Shown piece by piece: positions 1-5,549 of a stretch of DNA of 5,549 nucleotides (position 1 is its first letter; each line of letters opens with the position of its first letter). Below the pieces are notes generated by a model. It worked only from the letters and a program-made list of their open reading frames with translations. It was not told the DNA's origin and made no database searches. The translations under genes and the position numbers were made by a program. Source of the DNA: Christensenella sp. UBA7597 (GTDB taxonomy: Bacteria; Bacillota; Clostridia; Christensenellales; Borkfalkiaceae). The stretch lies in contig DLQW01000007.1 in NCBI GenBank assembly GCA_002474405.1, positions 5,938 to 11,486 of the forward strand, given 5' to 3'.

Positions 1-3000
1 TAACCGCTCTCGCCCGACGATTCTTTCACCGCCGCCGCCAGCACGTCGGAAGCAAACTTCCCTTCGGCAAGCACGCTCTTCGCCATGCCGTCCGCCGCCG
101 TATAATACACGTAAATGCGGTCGGTTACTTCGAAGCCCGCTTCCTTTCTCAGCGATTGTATCTTCGATACGATTTCTCTTTCGTACCCCTCGCGGATGAG
201 TTCCGGCGTCAGGAAGGTATCCAGCGCCACCGTATATCCCTTGTCGCACGCGGAAACGTAGCCCGATTTGCTCTCCGTAAAAATCTGCAGATCTTCTTCG
301 CCCAGCACGATTTCCTTATCGCTTTCCAAGGTATACGTTCCGCCGTTTCTCACGGCGTCCACCACCTCTTTCGCCTTTTTTCCGTCGCACTTCGCAAGGA
401 ACGCCGAAATTACGCCCAGCTTCTTGCCGTACTTCGGTCCCAGCGTTTTCAGCTGCGGCTTCAGTTTATACGAAATGAATTCGTCCGCGTCGTTCGCCTC
501 GTCGTACTCCTTCACGTTCAGTTCGTCCAGCACGATTTTTTTCAGTCCGTCCGAAAGCGTAACGTTTCCGGGCGTAACCACAAACATTTTCGCAAGCGGC
601 TGACGGTTTTTCACGTTTCCGCCGTTGCGCGCGGCTCTTCCGAGGTTCACCACGTTCATCGCCGCTTCCATGCCCGCTTCCAGTTCTTTGTCTATCGCCT
701 TTTCGTCCGCTTCGGGGAAGGAGCAAAGATGCACGGATTCCGGCGCGTTCTTAAAGAAATTCGGCACGAGATTTTGGTACATTTCCTCCGCGATGAACGG
801 CGTAAACGGCGCCGCTATCAGCGAAAGCGTGTACAATACGTGCCACAGCGTGGTGTACGCGGCGGCTTTGTCCTCCGTCATTTCGCTGCCCCAGTAGCGT
901 TCTCTGCCGCGGCGCACGTACCAGTTGGAAAGTTCGTCTGTAAATTCCTGAATCGCCCGCGCGCTCTCCGTAATTTCGTAATTTTCAAGCCCTTTGTCCA
1001 CCGTTTTCACAAGCGTGTTCAGCTTTGAAAGCACCCACTTGTCCATCAGCGAAAGCTTGCATTTTTTCAGATCGAACTTCGAAGGGTCGTATTTGTCGAT
1101 GTCCGCGTACAGGCAGAAGAACGCATACGTGTTCCACAGCGTGCCCATAAATTTCCGCTGCGATTCGCTCACCGCTTCGGGGTAGAAACGCGAGGGAATC
1201 CAGGGCGCCGAAGAGGTATAGAAATACCAGCGCACCGCGTCCGCCCCCTGCTTATCCAGCACGGAGAACGGGTCCACCACGTTGCCCTTGTGCTTGCTCA
1301 TCTTCACGCCGTTTTTGTCGTTCACGTGTCCCAAAACAATGCAGTTTTTAAACGGCGCGCGGTCGAACAGAATCGTGGAAATCACCAGCAGAGTATAGAA
1401 CCAGCCGCGCGTCTGATCCACCGCTTCCGAAATGAAGTCCGCGGGGAACGTTTCATGGAACAAATCCGCGTTTTCAAACGGATAATGATACTGCGCGAAC
1501 GGCATCGAACCGGAATCGAACCAGCAGTCGATCACTTCCGGCGTGCGTTTCATCTTCCCGCCGCACTTGCCGCATTTGCAGGTAAGGTTGTCAAGATACG
1601 GGCGATGCAGCTCGATGTCGCCTTTCACCCCGCATTTTTCTTTCAGTTCCGCTTTCGAACCGATTACGGTAATTTCTCCGCAATCTTCGCATACCCATAC
1701 GGGCAGCGGCGTGCCCCAGTATCTGTCGCGCGATAAGCCCCAGTCGATTACGTTTTCCAGGAAGTTGCCCATGCGCCCTTCCTTAATCGTCTCCGGCATC
1801 CAGTTCACCGAACGGTTCGCGGCAATCAGTCTGTCTTTCACCGCCGTTACTTTGATAAACCAGCTGGAACGCGCATAGTAGATGAGCGGCGTATCGCACC
1901 GCCAGCAGAACGGATAGGAGTGCAGAATTTCCACCGATTTCAGCAGTTTTCCCGTCTCTTTCAGGTCGGCAAGCACTTTCTCGTCCGCCTCCTGCGCGTG
2001 CAGTCCCGTAAGGAACCCGCAGCCCGCGGGGAATTTGCCCTCTTCGTCGATGAGCTGCACCACGGGCAGATTGTACTTTCTGCCTACGCGGTAGTCGTCC
2101 TCGCCGAACGCGGGAGCGATGTGCACCACGCCCGTGCCGTCCGTTAAAGTTACGTACGTATCGTTCACCACGTAGTACGCCTCTTCGCGGAATTTAAACA
2201 CGTCTTTGCCGAACGGATACAACGGTTCGTACGCCGTATGTTCGTATTCGCTGCCCTTCTTTTTGCCGATGATTTTATAGCCGCCCGAAACGTTTCCGTC
2301 CGCGTCCGTAACGCCTTCCGCCGCGCCCAGAGTCGCCGTCAGAAGCCCTTCGGCAAGAATGTATTCCTCGCCGTTTTCGTTCATTTTCACGCGCACGTAT
2401 TCGTAATCGGGGTGCATGCAAAGCGCCACGTTCGAAGGCAACGTCCAGGGCGTCGTCGTCCAGGCGAGAATATACGCATTCTTTTCGCCCTTCACTCTGA
2501 ATTTCACGAACGCGGTTTTCTGCTTCACGTCCTTATAGCCCTGCGCCACTTCGTGCGAAGAAAGCGCCGTGCCGCAACGCGGGCAGTAAGGCACAATCTT
2601 ATGCCCCTTGTACAAAAGCCCCTTCTCGTGCATCGTTTTCAGCGCCCACCACTCCGATTCGATGTAATCGTCGTGATACGTTACGTAAGGGTTGTCCATA
2701 TCGCACCAGTACCCTACGCGGTCGGACATTTCCTTCCACTCTTCCGTGTACTTCCATACGGACTTTTTGCACTCTTTTATAAACGGCTCGATGCCGTACG
2801 CCTCGATTTCCGTTTTGTGGTCGAAGCCGAGTTTTTTCTCCACTTCCAGTTCCACGGGCAGCCCGTGCGTATCCCAGCCCGCCTTTCTTAAAACGTGCTT
2901 GCCCTTCATCGTCCGGTAGCGCGGAATGATATCTTTCATCACGCGCGTTAAAATATGCCCGATATGCGGCTTGCCGTTTGCCGTGGGCGGACCGTCGTAA

Positions 3001-3134
3001 AAGGAAAATTCTTCCTTGCCCTCGTTCTTTTTCACGCTTTCTTCAAACACGTGATTTTCGTTCCAGAATTTCACCACTTCTTTTTCGCGTTCCGCGAAAT
3101 TCAGCGATGTGTCTACTTTTTTGTAGCCTGCCAT
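1..3134 (-). CDS. ileS: Isoleucyl-tRNA synthetase, type 2 (3' end cut by window edge)
   Basis: Cytoplasmic class I enzyme that charges tRNA-Ile with isoleucine and edits misactivated valine. The frame is open without a stop for 1044 codons. Visible motifs are HIGH at residues 57-60, inside a GPPTANGKPHIGH context; the editing-domain strand WTTTPWTLPSN at 225-235; the editing motif GTGVVHIAPAFGEDD at 333-347; CWFDSG at 537-542; and KMSKH at 611-615. An anticodon-binding helical domain starts near residue 695. Cysteine pairs at 184/187 and 410/413 and a cluster at 482/485/519/521/524 match the two zinc sites known in the Thermus thermophilus enzyme. The context around HIGH and the length of about 1045 residues point to the eukaryote-like type 2 enzyme common in Clostridia. 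The ATG is chosen because GGAG lies 8 nt upstream. After Gly1044 the window ends with TA, so the next codon is Tyr or a stop; family C-termini suggest a short further tail. Probably last of a three-gene transcript. Confidence 0.97.
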   Translation of the reverse strand, partial: MAGYKKVDTSLNFAEREKEVVKFWNENHVFEESVKKNEGKEEFSFYDGPPTANGKPHIGHILTRVMKDIIPRYRTMKGKHVLRKAGWDTHGLPVELEVEKKLGFDHKTEIEAYGIEPFIKECKKSVWKYTEEWKEMSDRVGYWCDMDNPYVTYHDDYIESEWWALKTMHEKGLLYKGHKIVPYCPRCGTALSSHEVAQGYKDVKQKTAFVKFRVKGEKNAYILAWTTTPWTLPSNVALCMHPDYEYVRVKMNENGEEYILAEGLLTATLGAAEGVTDADGNVSGGYKIIGKKKGSEYEHTAYEPLYPFGKDVFKFREEAYYVVNDTYVTLTDGTGVVHIAPAFGEDDYRVGRKYNLPVVQLIDEEGKFPAGCGFLTGLHAQEADEKVLADLKETGKLLKSVEILHSYPFCWRCDTPLIYYARSSWFIKVTAVKDRLIAANRSVNWMPETIKEGRMGNFLENVIDWGLSRDRYWGTPLPVWVCEDCGEITVIGSKAELKEKCGVKGDIELHRPYLDNLTCKCGKCGGKMKRTPEVIDCWFDSGSMPFAQYHYPFENADLFHETFPADFISEAVDQTRGWFYTLLVISTILFDRAPFKNCIVLGHVNDKNGVKMSKHKGNVVDPFSVLDKQGADAVRWYFYTSSAPWIPSRFYPEAVSESQRKFMGTLWNTYAFFCLYADIDKYDPSKFDLKKCKLSLMDKWVLSKLNTLVKTVDKGLENYEITESARAIQEFTDELSNWYVRRGRERYWGSEMTEDKAAAYTTLWHVLYTLSLIAAPFTPFIAEEMYQNLVPNFFKNAPESVHLCSFPEADEKAIDKELEAGMEAAMNVVNLGRAARNGGNVKNRQPLAKMFVVTPGNVTLSDGLKKIVLDELNVKEYDEANDADEFISYKLKPQLKTLGPKYGKKLGVISAFLAKCDGKKAKEVVDAVRNGGTYTLESDKEIVLGEEDLQIFTESKSGYVSACDKGYTVALDTFLTPELIREGYEREIVSKIQSLRKEAGFEVTDRIYVYYTAADGMAKSVLAEGKFASDVLAAAVKESSGESG

Positions 3135-3142
3135 ACTCTTTT

Positions 3143-3146
3143 CTCC
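3143..3146 (-). promoter_or_regulatory. Ribosome binding site of ileS
   Basis: On the minus strand the sequence reads TTGGAGAAAAGAGT and then ATG. The GGAG core sits 8 nt before the ATG, good spacing for a Shine-Dalgarno site, and fixes the ileS start. The 93-nt gap to the upstream gene has a small GC-rich stem (GCGCCG, loop ATGA, CGGCGC) but no clear promoter. It contains no T-box consensus, unlike many Firmicutes synthetase leaders. Confidence 0.8.
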
Positions 3147-3227
3147 AAAGCGTTTTTCTGATTTTTTATGTGAAACGCACCGTAGCGCGCCGTCATCGGC
3201 GCCGCGCTTCCCGCCGTCGGGATTTTT

Positions 3228-3458
3228 TCAGCAAAACAATCCCCTGCGCCTTTCCACGGAGAGCACTTCGAAGCCCTCTTTTTCCACCGCGGCGCGCAAA
3301 AATTCGTCGCTCACGGAAGAAAGCGTTTCCACAAACACCGCGTTTTTCTTCTTGTCCGCGCTCGCCTTCAGCACGCCGTCTTTCAGTTCCAGCGCCTCCG
3401 AAAGCCGCTCGCAGCACAGCGCGCAGCAAAGATCTTTCACTTTAATTACTTTTTTCAC
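3228..3458 (-). CDS. Small heavy-metal-associated (HMA-like) domain protein
   Basis: Predicted cytosolic protein of 76 residues with no signal peptide or membrane segment. It reads as one HMA/ferredoxin-like fold (beta-alpha-beta-beta-alpha-beta): strand VIKVKDL, metal loop, helix ERLSEALELK, strand GVLKASADKK, strand NAVFVET, helix SDEFLRAAVEKEG, strand FEVLSVE. The position that holds CxxC in copper chaperones and P-type ATPase N-domains carries doubled cysteines, CCALCC at residues 11-16, so C12 and C15 form a CxxC with two extra thiols. The last residue, C76, is also cysteine. Metal binding is inferred; the metal is unknown. The start is GTG, the farthest start codon in this frame. Its purine-rich GGGAAGAG directly abuts the GTG, which is unusually close, so initiation a few codons inside is possible. 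It lies 73 bp after aspS and 93 bp before ileS on the same strand. No ATPase or metal regulator is nearby, so its role is unclear. Confidence 0.75.
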   Translation of the reverse strand: MKKVIKVKDLCCALCCERLSEALELKDGVLKASADKKKNAVFVETLSSVSDEFLRAAVEKEGFEVLSVERRRGLFC

Positions 3459-3521
3459 CTCTTCCCGCGCGCCCGTCGCCGCGCTCTCCCCTGTTTCAAG
3501 TCCGCGTTCTGCCTGTCCGCA

Positions 3522-3540
3522 ACGCCGTTTTTTACGGCGT
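3522..3540 (-). other. Hairpin overlapping the aspS stop codon
   Basis: A perfect 7-bp inverted repeat, ACGCCGT and ACGGCGT, encloses a 5-nt A/T loop. It covers the last aspS codons and the TAA at 3532-3534. No U-tract follows on the minus strand, so it is not a standard intrinsic terminator. It could be a processing or stability element in the aspS-to-HMA gap, or chance. Confidence 0.5.
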
Positions 3541-4863
3541 AACGCGGTTAATATCGCGGGGGAACATCGTCGCTTCGCGCACGTTTTTAAATCCCAACAG
3601 GTGCATCGTCAGCCGTTCCAGCCCCAGTCCCAGTCCGCCGTGAGGGGGCGCGCCGTATTTATGCAGCATCAGGTAGGTTTCAAACTGCGCGGGGTCCATG
3701 CCCAGCCGCTTCATCTTCTCCACCTGCTCGTTGTAATCGTGCACGCGCTGCCCGCCGGAAGTAATTTCCAGCCCGCGGAACAGCAAATCGAACGAAAGCG
3801 TGTATTCGGGGTCCTCCGGGTCGTCCATCGTATAGAACGGGCGCTTCTTCGAAGGATAATGCGTAACGAAAATGAAATCGGAATTGAATTTCTTTTTCGC
3901 GTATTTTCCAAGCATCTCTTCTTCCGCCGGGTCGAAGTCTTTCATGTCGGTCGGCTGATACTTGAACTGCTTCATAATCACCTGCTTCGCGTCCATGAAT
4001 TTAATCACGGGAATCTCTGTGATTTCGGGAATATCCGCATGCAGCAGCGCCACTTCGTTCGCGTATTCCGTTTTCAACAGATTCATGATGTATTTCAGCG
4101 CGCCCGTTTCCATATTCATGATGTCCTCAAACGAATCGATGAAGCCCATTTCGAAATCCATCGAAATATATTCGTTCAGGTGGCGCGAAGTATCGTGATG
4201 TTCCGCGCGGAACACGGGCGCGATTTCAAACACCCGTTCGTAAACGCCCACAAGCGCCTGCTTGTACAGCTGCGGCGACTGCGCCAGATACACCTGCTTT
4301 CCGAAGTAATCCAGCTTGAAAACGTTCGTGCCGCCCTCGGCGCCCGCAAAATTAATCTTCGGCGTGTGCACCTCGGTAAAATTCTGCAACGTTAAAAATT
4401 CGCGGAAGCCGCGCTGAATGCCTTCCTGCAATTTGAAAATCGCGCGTTCGCGGGGGTTGCGCAGCGTTACGGGGCGGTAATCGAGATTCGTGTTCAAATC
4501 GCACTGCACCTGTTTTTTCGTAATCACCACCGGCGAAATCGCCGCGGGGTGCGATAAAATTTCCACGTCGTGAATCTGCAACTCATAGCGCTTCGTCCCC
4601 TCGCGCGTCTCGCCCGCCACAACTTTGCCCGTAACCTTCACGGCGCATTCCTCTTTCAGTTCCGGCGGCATGCGGTACGAAGAAAACTCTTCGGAATACA
4701 CGCACTGCACCGTCTCGCGCGCCGTACGCAGAATCACGAACGCAAAGTCGGACATCATGCGTATGTTGTGCACCGTGCCTTTAATGGTAACGATTTGGTT
4801 TTCGTACTTTCCGAAGTCGGAAAACTCCACCGTCGTTTTTTTGATTTCACCCGTAACAGCCAT
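3532..4863 (-). CDS. aspS: Aspartyl-tRNA synthetase, archaeal/eukaryotic-like type (possibly Asp/Asn non-discriminating)
   Basis: Cytoplasmic class IIb synthetase of 443 residues that charges tRNA-Asp. An N-terminal OB-fold anticodon-binding domain covers about residues 8-100. The catalytic core follows: FTEVHTPKI at 162-170 (motif 1 region), AQSPQLYKQ at 194-202, motif 2 FRAEHHDTSRH at 218-228, ITSGGQRVHDY at 367-377, and motif 3 GGLGLGLERL at 409-418. The C-terminus FPRDINRVTP is the AspRS ending rather than that of AsnRS or LysRS. There is no GAD insertion domain and the length is near 440, which separates it from the roughly 590-residue bacterial AspRS. Bacterial copies of this type are often annotated as acting on both tRNA-Asp and tRNA-Asn, with Asp-tRNA-Asn then amidated by GatCAB. 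I cannot settle specificity from this window. The start ATG at 4863 has AGGAG 10 nt upstream; an 18-codon upstream extension lacks family similarity. It is first in the probable aspS-HMA-ileS transcript and divergent from the 6S RNA gene. Confidence 0.96.
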   Translation of the reverse strand: MAVTGEIKKTTVEFSDFGKYENQIVTIKGTVHNIRMMSDFAFVILRTARETVQCVYSEEFSSYRMPPELKEECAVKVTGKVVAGETREGTKRYELQIHDVEILSHPAAISPVVITKKQVQCDLNTNLDYRPVTLRNPRERAIFKLQEGIQRGFREFLTLQNFTEVHTPKINFAGAEGGTNVFKLDYFGKQVYLAQSPQLYKQALVGVYERVFEIAPVFRAEHHDTSRHLNEYISMDFEMGFIDSFEDIMNMETGALKYIMNLLKTEYANEVALLHADIPEITEIPVIKFMDAKQVIMKQFKYQPTDMKDFDPAEEEMLGKYAKKKFNSDFIFVTHYPSKKRPFYTMDDPEDPEYTLSFDLLFRGLEITSGGQRVHDYNEQVEKMKRLGMDPAQFETYLMLHKYGAPPHGGLGLGLERLTMHLLGFKNVREATMFPRDINRVTP

Positions 4864-4873
4864 AAAAAATTTT

Positions 4874-4878
4874 CTCCT
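4874..4878 (-). promoter_or_regulatory. Ribosome binding site of aspS
   Basis: The minus strand reads TCAGGAGAAAATTTTTT and then ATG. AGGAG lies 10 nt before the start, slightly long but normal. This decides the start at 4863 over the in-frame ATG at 4917, which lies at or just above the predicted transcription start. Confidence 0.8.
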
Positions 4879-4885
4879 GAAACTA

Positions 4886-4912
4886 CCGTTTTTTGCAAAA
4901 AACAGAAAACGG
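4886..4912 (-). promoter_or_regulatory. Palindrome / nested inverted repeat in the aspS leader
   Basis: Positions 4888-4903 form a perfect 16-bp palindrome, GTTTTTTGCAAAAAAC. An overlapping inverted repeat pairs CCGTTTT (4886-4892) with AAAACGG (4906-4912). The element lies between the predicted aspS transcription start near 4923 and the Shine-Dalgarno. It could be an operator for a dimeric repressor or an RNA switch with two alternative hairpins. The palindrome itself is seen; its function is inferred. Confidence 0.45.
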
Positions 4913-4929
4913 CGCATTTATACTCTTCT

Positions 4930-4958
4930 ATTTTAATGTTTTTATCGAAAAAAAGCAA
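4930..4958 (-). promoter_or_regulatory. Probable sigma-A promoter of aspS
   Basis: On the minus strand a -10 box TAAAAT (4930-4935, five of six consensus bases) is separated by 17 bp from a weak -35 box TTGCTT (4953-4958). Transcription would start near 4923, giving a leader of about 60 nt. A rival -10, TATAAA at 4917-4922, has no recognisable -35. The A/T-rich surroundings fit a promoter but make chance matches easy. Confidence 0.4.
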
Positions 4959-5069
4959 ATACTTTCGGCGGATATACGAAAACTAATCTCAAAATTTTCT
5001 TCCGCGCGCGCAATTTTCCGCCGATTTCGAAAAAAATCCGATTTTCCTTTCATTTTCTCCGCCGTTTTC

Positions 5070-5098
5070 TTGACATCCCGCCGAAAATCCCTTATAAT
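5070..5098 (+). promoter_or_regulatory. Consensus sigma-A promoter of the 6S RNA gene
   Basis: TTGACA at 5070-5075 and TATAAT at 5093-5098 are perfect consensus boxes with an optimal 17-bp spacer. The A/T-rich stretch upstream could act as an UP element. Expected transcription start is near 5105. Such strength suits an abundant structural RNA. Confidence 0.93.
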
Positions 5099-5104
5099 AT
5101 ACGG

Positions 5105-5306
5105 GAAGTCTGCGGTGTACGGAGTCCGGAAAAACGTAATCCACAATTATTATACGGGAGCTTGCGTTCGGGCGGATAGGCAAGGTCTGTTTCAACCCGC
5201 GTAGACGGCTGTTGAGCAAAACGGAAAGCCCGAAGCCGACCGACAGAGCACCCACCTGCGAGAAAGCGGGTTTCACCTTTTCGGGGTGCGGCACAGGCGG
5301 ATTTTC
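5105..5306 (+). ncRNA. ssrS: 6S RNA (SsrS), Firmicutes-like
   Basis: Regulatory RNA of about 200 nt that mimics an open promoter, binds sigma-A RNA polymerase holoenzyme and lowers transcription from many promoters when growth slows; it also templates short product RNAs. The ends pair over ten contiguous base pairs (5104-5113 with 5297-5306, some G-U). A small internal loop and GUGU/GCAC (5115-5118 with 5291-5294) follow. A large open region matches the central bubble. The terminal arm contains the 7-bp stem UUCGGGC/GCCCGAA (5167-5173 with 5228-5234). The 3' strand of the bubble holds the family-typical CACCCACCUGC...GCGGGU hairpin (5249-5271) followed by GUGCGGCAC. A consensus promoter and a downstream intrinsic terminator bound it, and no credible ORF overlaps. 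It is divergent from aspS; from memory the Bacillus subtilis 6S-1 gene is also close to aspS. Identification is by pattern and fold, not a covariance search; ends are uncertain by several nucleotides. Confidence 0.87.
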
Positions 5307-5320
5307 ACTTTAAAATTTCA

Positions 5321-5350
5321 GCCGACGGGAAGTTTTCCCGCCGGCTTTTT
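5321..5350 (+). terminator. Intrinsic terminator of the 6S RNA gene
   Basis: GCCGACGGGAA and TTCCCGCCGGC pair over 11 positions with one A-C mismatch and a 3-nt loop (5321-5345). Five T residues follow at 5346-5350. It begins about 15 nt after the closing stem of the 6S RNA, so the primary transcript probably ends near 5350 and is trimmed. Confidence 0.9.
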
Positions 5351-5385
5351 CATTTTATATAATTCCTTATTCAAGGCTACCCCTC

Positions 5386-5426
5386 TTGCCTGAAAAAAAT
5401 TCAGCAAACTTCATTTTTTTCGGCAA
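5386..5426. repeat. A/T-rich inverted repeat (14-bp stem, one bulge)
   Basis: TTGCC (5386-5390) and GAAAAAAAT (5392-5400) pair with ATTTTTTTCGGCAA (5413-5426), with T5391 bulged and a 12-nt loop. On the plus strand a T-rich arm is inside the stem, not after it, so this is not a typical terminator. It may be part of the flanking repeat element. Confidence 0.55.
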
Positions 5427-5472
5427 AAATTGTCAGCCTATTTCAAAGGCCTTCCCTTGAGGGGCTTTTCTT

Positions 5473-5503
5473 GCCGTGTTTGCCGCCCTACGGCAAACAC
5501 GGC
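5473..5503. repeat. Perfect 13-bp hairpin
   Basis: GCCGTGTTTGCCG (5473-5485) and CGGCAAACACGGC (5491-5503) are exact reverse complements around the loop CCCTA. It is the strongest hairpin in the window. There is no T-tract on either side, so termination is unlikely. Confidence 0.8.
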
Positions 5504-5513
5504 GGCTTGCTCT

Positions 5514-5526
5514 GCCGCATAGCGGC
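5514..5526. repeat. Small 5-bp hairpin
   Basis: GCCGC (5514-5518) pairs with GCGGC (5522-5526) around the loop ATA. It is only 10 nt after the 13-bp hairpin and probably belongs to the same structured element; alone it would be negligible. Confidence 0.45.
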
Positions 5527-5549
5527 GGTGATGAGGGGCAGTTCCATCT

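Larger units (their letters stand above)
5376..5549. repeat. Non-coding structured region, probable intergenic repeat element (runs off the right edge)
   Basis: No gene is visible here. The stretch packs three hairpins and short repeats. TGAGGGGC occurs directly twice (5458-5465 and 5532-5539). ACCCCTC at 5379-5385 is an inverted near-match of GAGGGGC at 5533-5539, giving weak terminal inverted repeats. CCTTCCCTTGAGGGG and GATGAGGGGCAGTTCC resemble dispersed MITE-like intergenic repeats that I recall from gut Clostridia genomes. Repetition elsewhere in the genome cannot be tested from this window, and the true boundaries are unknown. Confidence 0.45.

Noticed and set aside
156..1028. 290-codon plus-strand open frame antisense to ileS
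   Set aside because: It is a shadow of ileS, rich in Arg, His and Phe with no recognisable domain. The opposite strand has an unbroken frame with all IleRS motifs.
2238..2891. 217-codon plus-strand open frame antisense to ileS
   Set aside because: Same composition bias and no family signal; it lies opposite the IleRS catalytic and editing regions.
3193..3429. 78-codon minus-strand frame overlapping the HMA-like gene
   Set aside because: Arg- and Gly-rich low-complexity translation without a domain pattern; the other frame gives a coherent HMA fold.
3352..4395. 347-codon plus-strand open frame antisense to aspS and the HMA-like gene
   Set aside because: His/Arg/Phe-rich shadow frame. The minus strand has clear class II synthetase motifs across the same DNA.
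4864..4917. N-terminal extension of aspS by 18 codons
   Set aside because: The extra residues do not resemble the family, the upstream start lies at or above the predicted transcription start, and the AGGAG site serves the ATG at 4863.
4893..5204. 103-codon plus-strand frame across the aspS-ssrS intergenic region
   Set aside because: It crosses both promoters and enters the 6S RNA, with A/T-driven composition and no family signal.
4989..5294. 101-codon minus-strand frame across the 6S RNA region
   Set aside because: It runs antisense to a structured RNA with its own perfect promoter and terminator, has no good ribosome binding site and no recognisable domain.
5105..5306. Riboswitch or tmRNA as an alternative for the ssrS region
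   Set aside because: No ORF follows the terminator for a riboswitch to control. No tRNA-like acceptor end or tag-peptide frame is visible for tmRNA. The end-pairing and central bubble fit 6S RNA better.

Overview
The window looks like ordinary housekeeping DNA from a Bacillota genome, probably an uncultured gut Clostridia lineage. This rests on the class of isoleucyl-tRNA synthetase, the archaeal-type aspartyl-tRNA synthetase, AGGAG-type ribosome binding sites, canonical sigma-A promoter boxes and a Firmicutes-like 6S RNA. The coding DNA is moderately GC-rich, with A/T-rich control regions. No taxonomic marker is present, so the placement is inference.

Layout from left to right. Positions 1-3134, minus strand: ileS, almost complete, with its 3' end cut by the window edge. 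Positions 3135-3227: a short gap holding the ileS ribosome binding site and no T-box leader. Positions 3228-3458, minus strand: a 76-residue protein resembling a heavy-metal-associated (HMA, ferredoxin-fold) domain, with a doubled-cysteine metal-site motif. Positions 3459-3531: a short gap with a hairpin that overlaps the preceding stop codon. Positions 3532-4863, minus strand: aspS of the archaeal/eukaryotic-like type. Positions 4864-5069: a divergent control region with the aspS Shine-Dalgarno, a perfect 16-bp palindrome, a probable aspS promoter and A/T-rich DNA. Positions 5070-5350, plus strand: a strong sigma-A promoter, a 6S RNA gene (ssrS) of about 200 nt and an intrinsic terminator. 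Positions 5351-5549 hold no gene, but several hairpins and short repeats that look like an intergenic repetitive element running off the right edge.

aspS, the HMA-like gene and ileS share a strand with gaps of 73 and 93 bp and no convincing internal promoter, so they probably form one transcript started near 4923. Two of the three products charge tRNA; the role of the small cysteine-rich protein is unknown. The 6S RNA is transcribed divergently and would act in trans on sigma-A RNA polymerase. I see no phage, CRISPR, defence or transposase genes. The points most worth a second look are the HMA-like protein between two synthetase genes, the palindrome in the aspS leader, the 6S RNA itself and the structured repeat at the right end.
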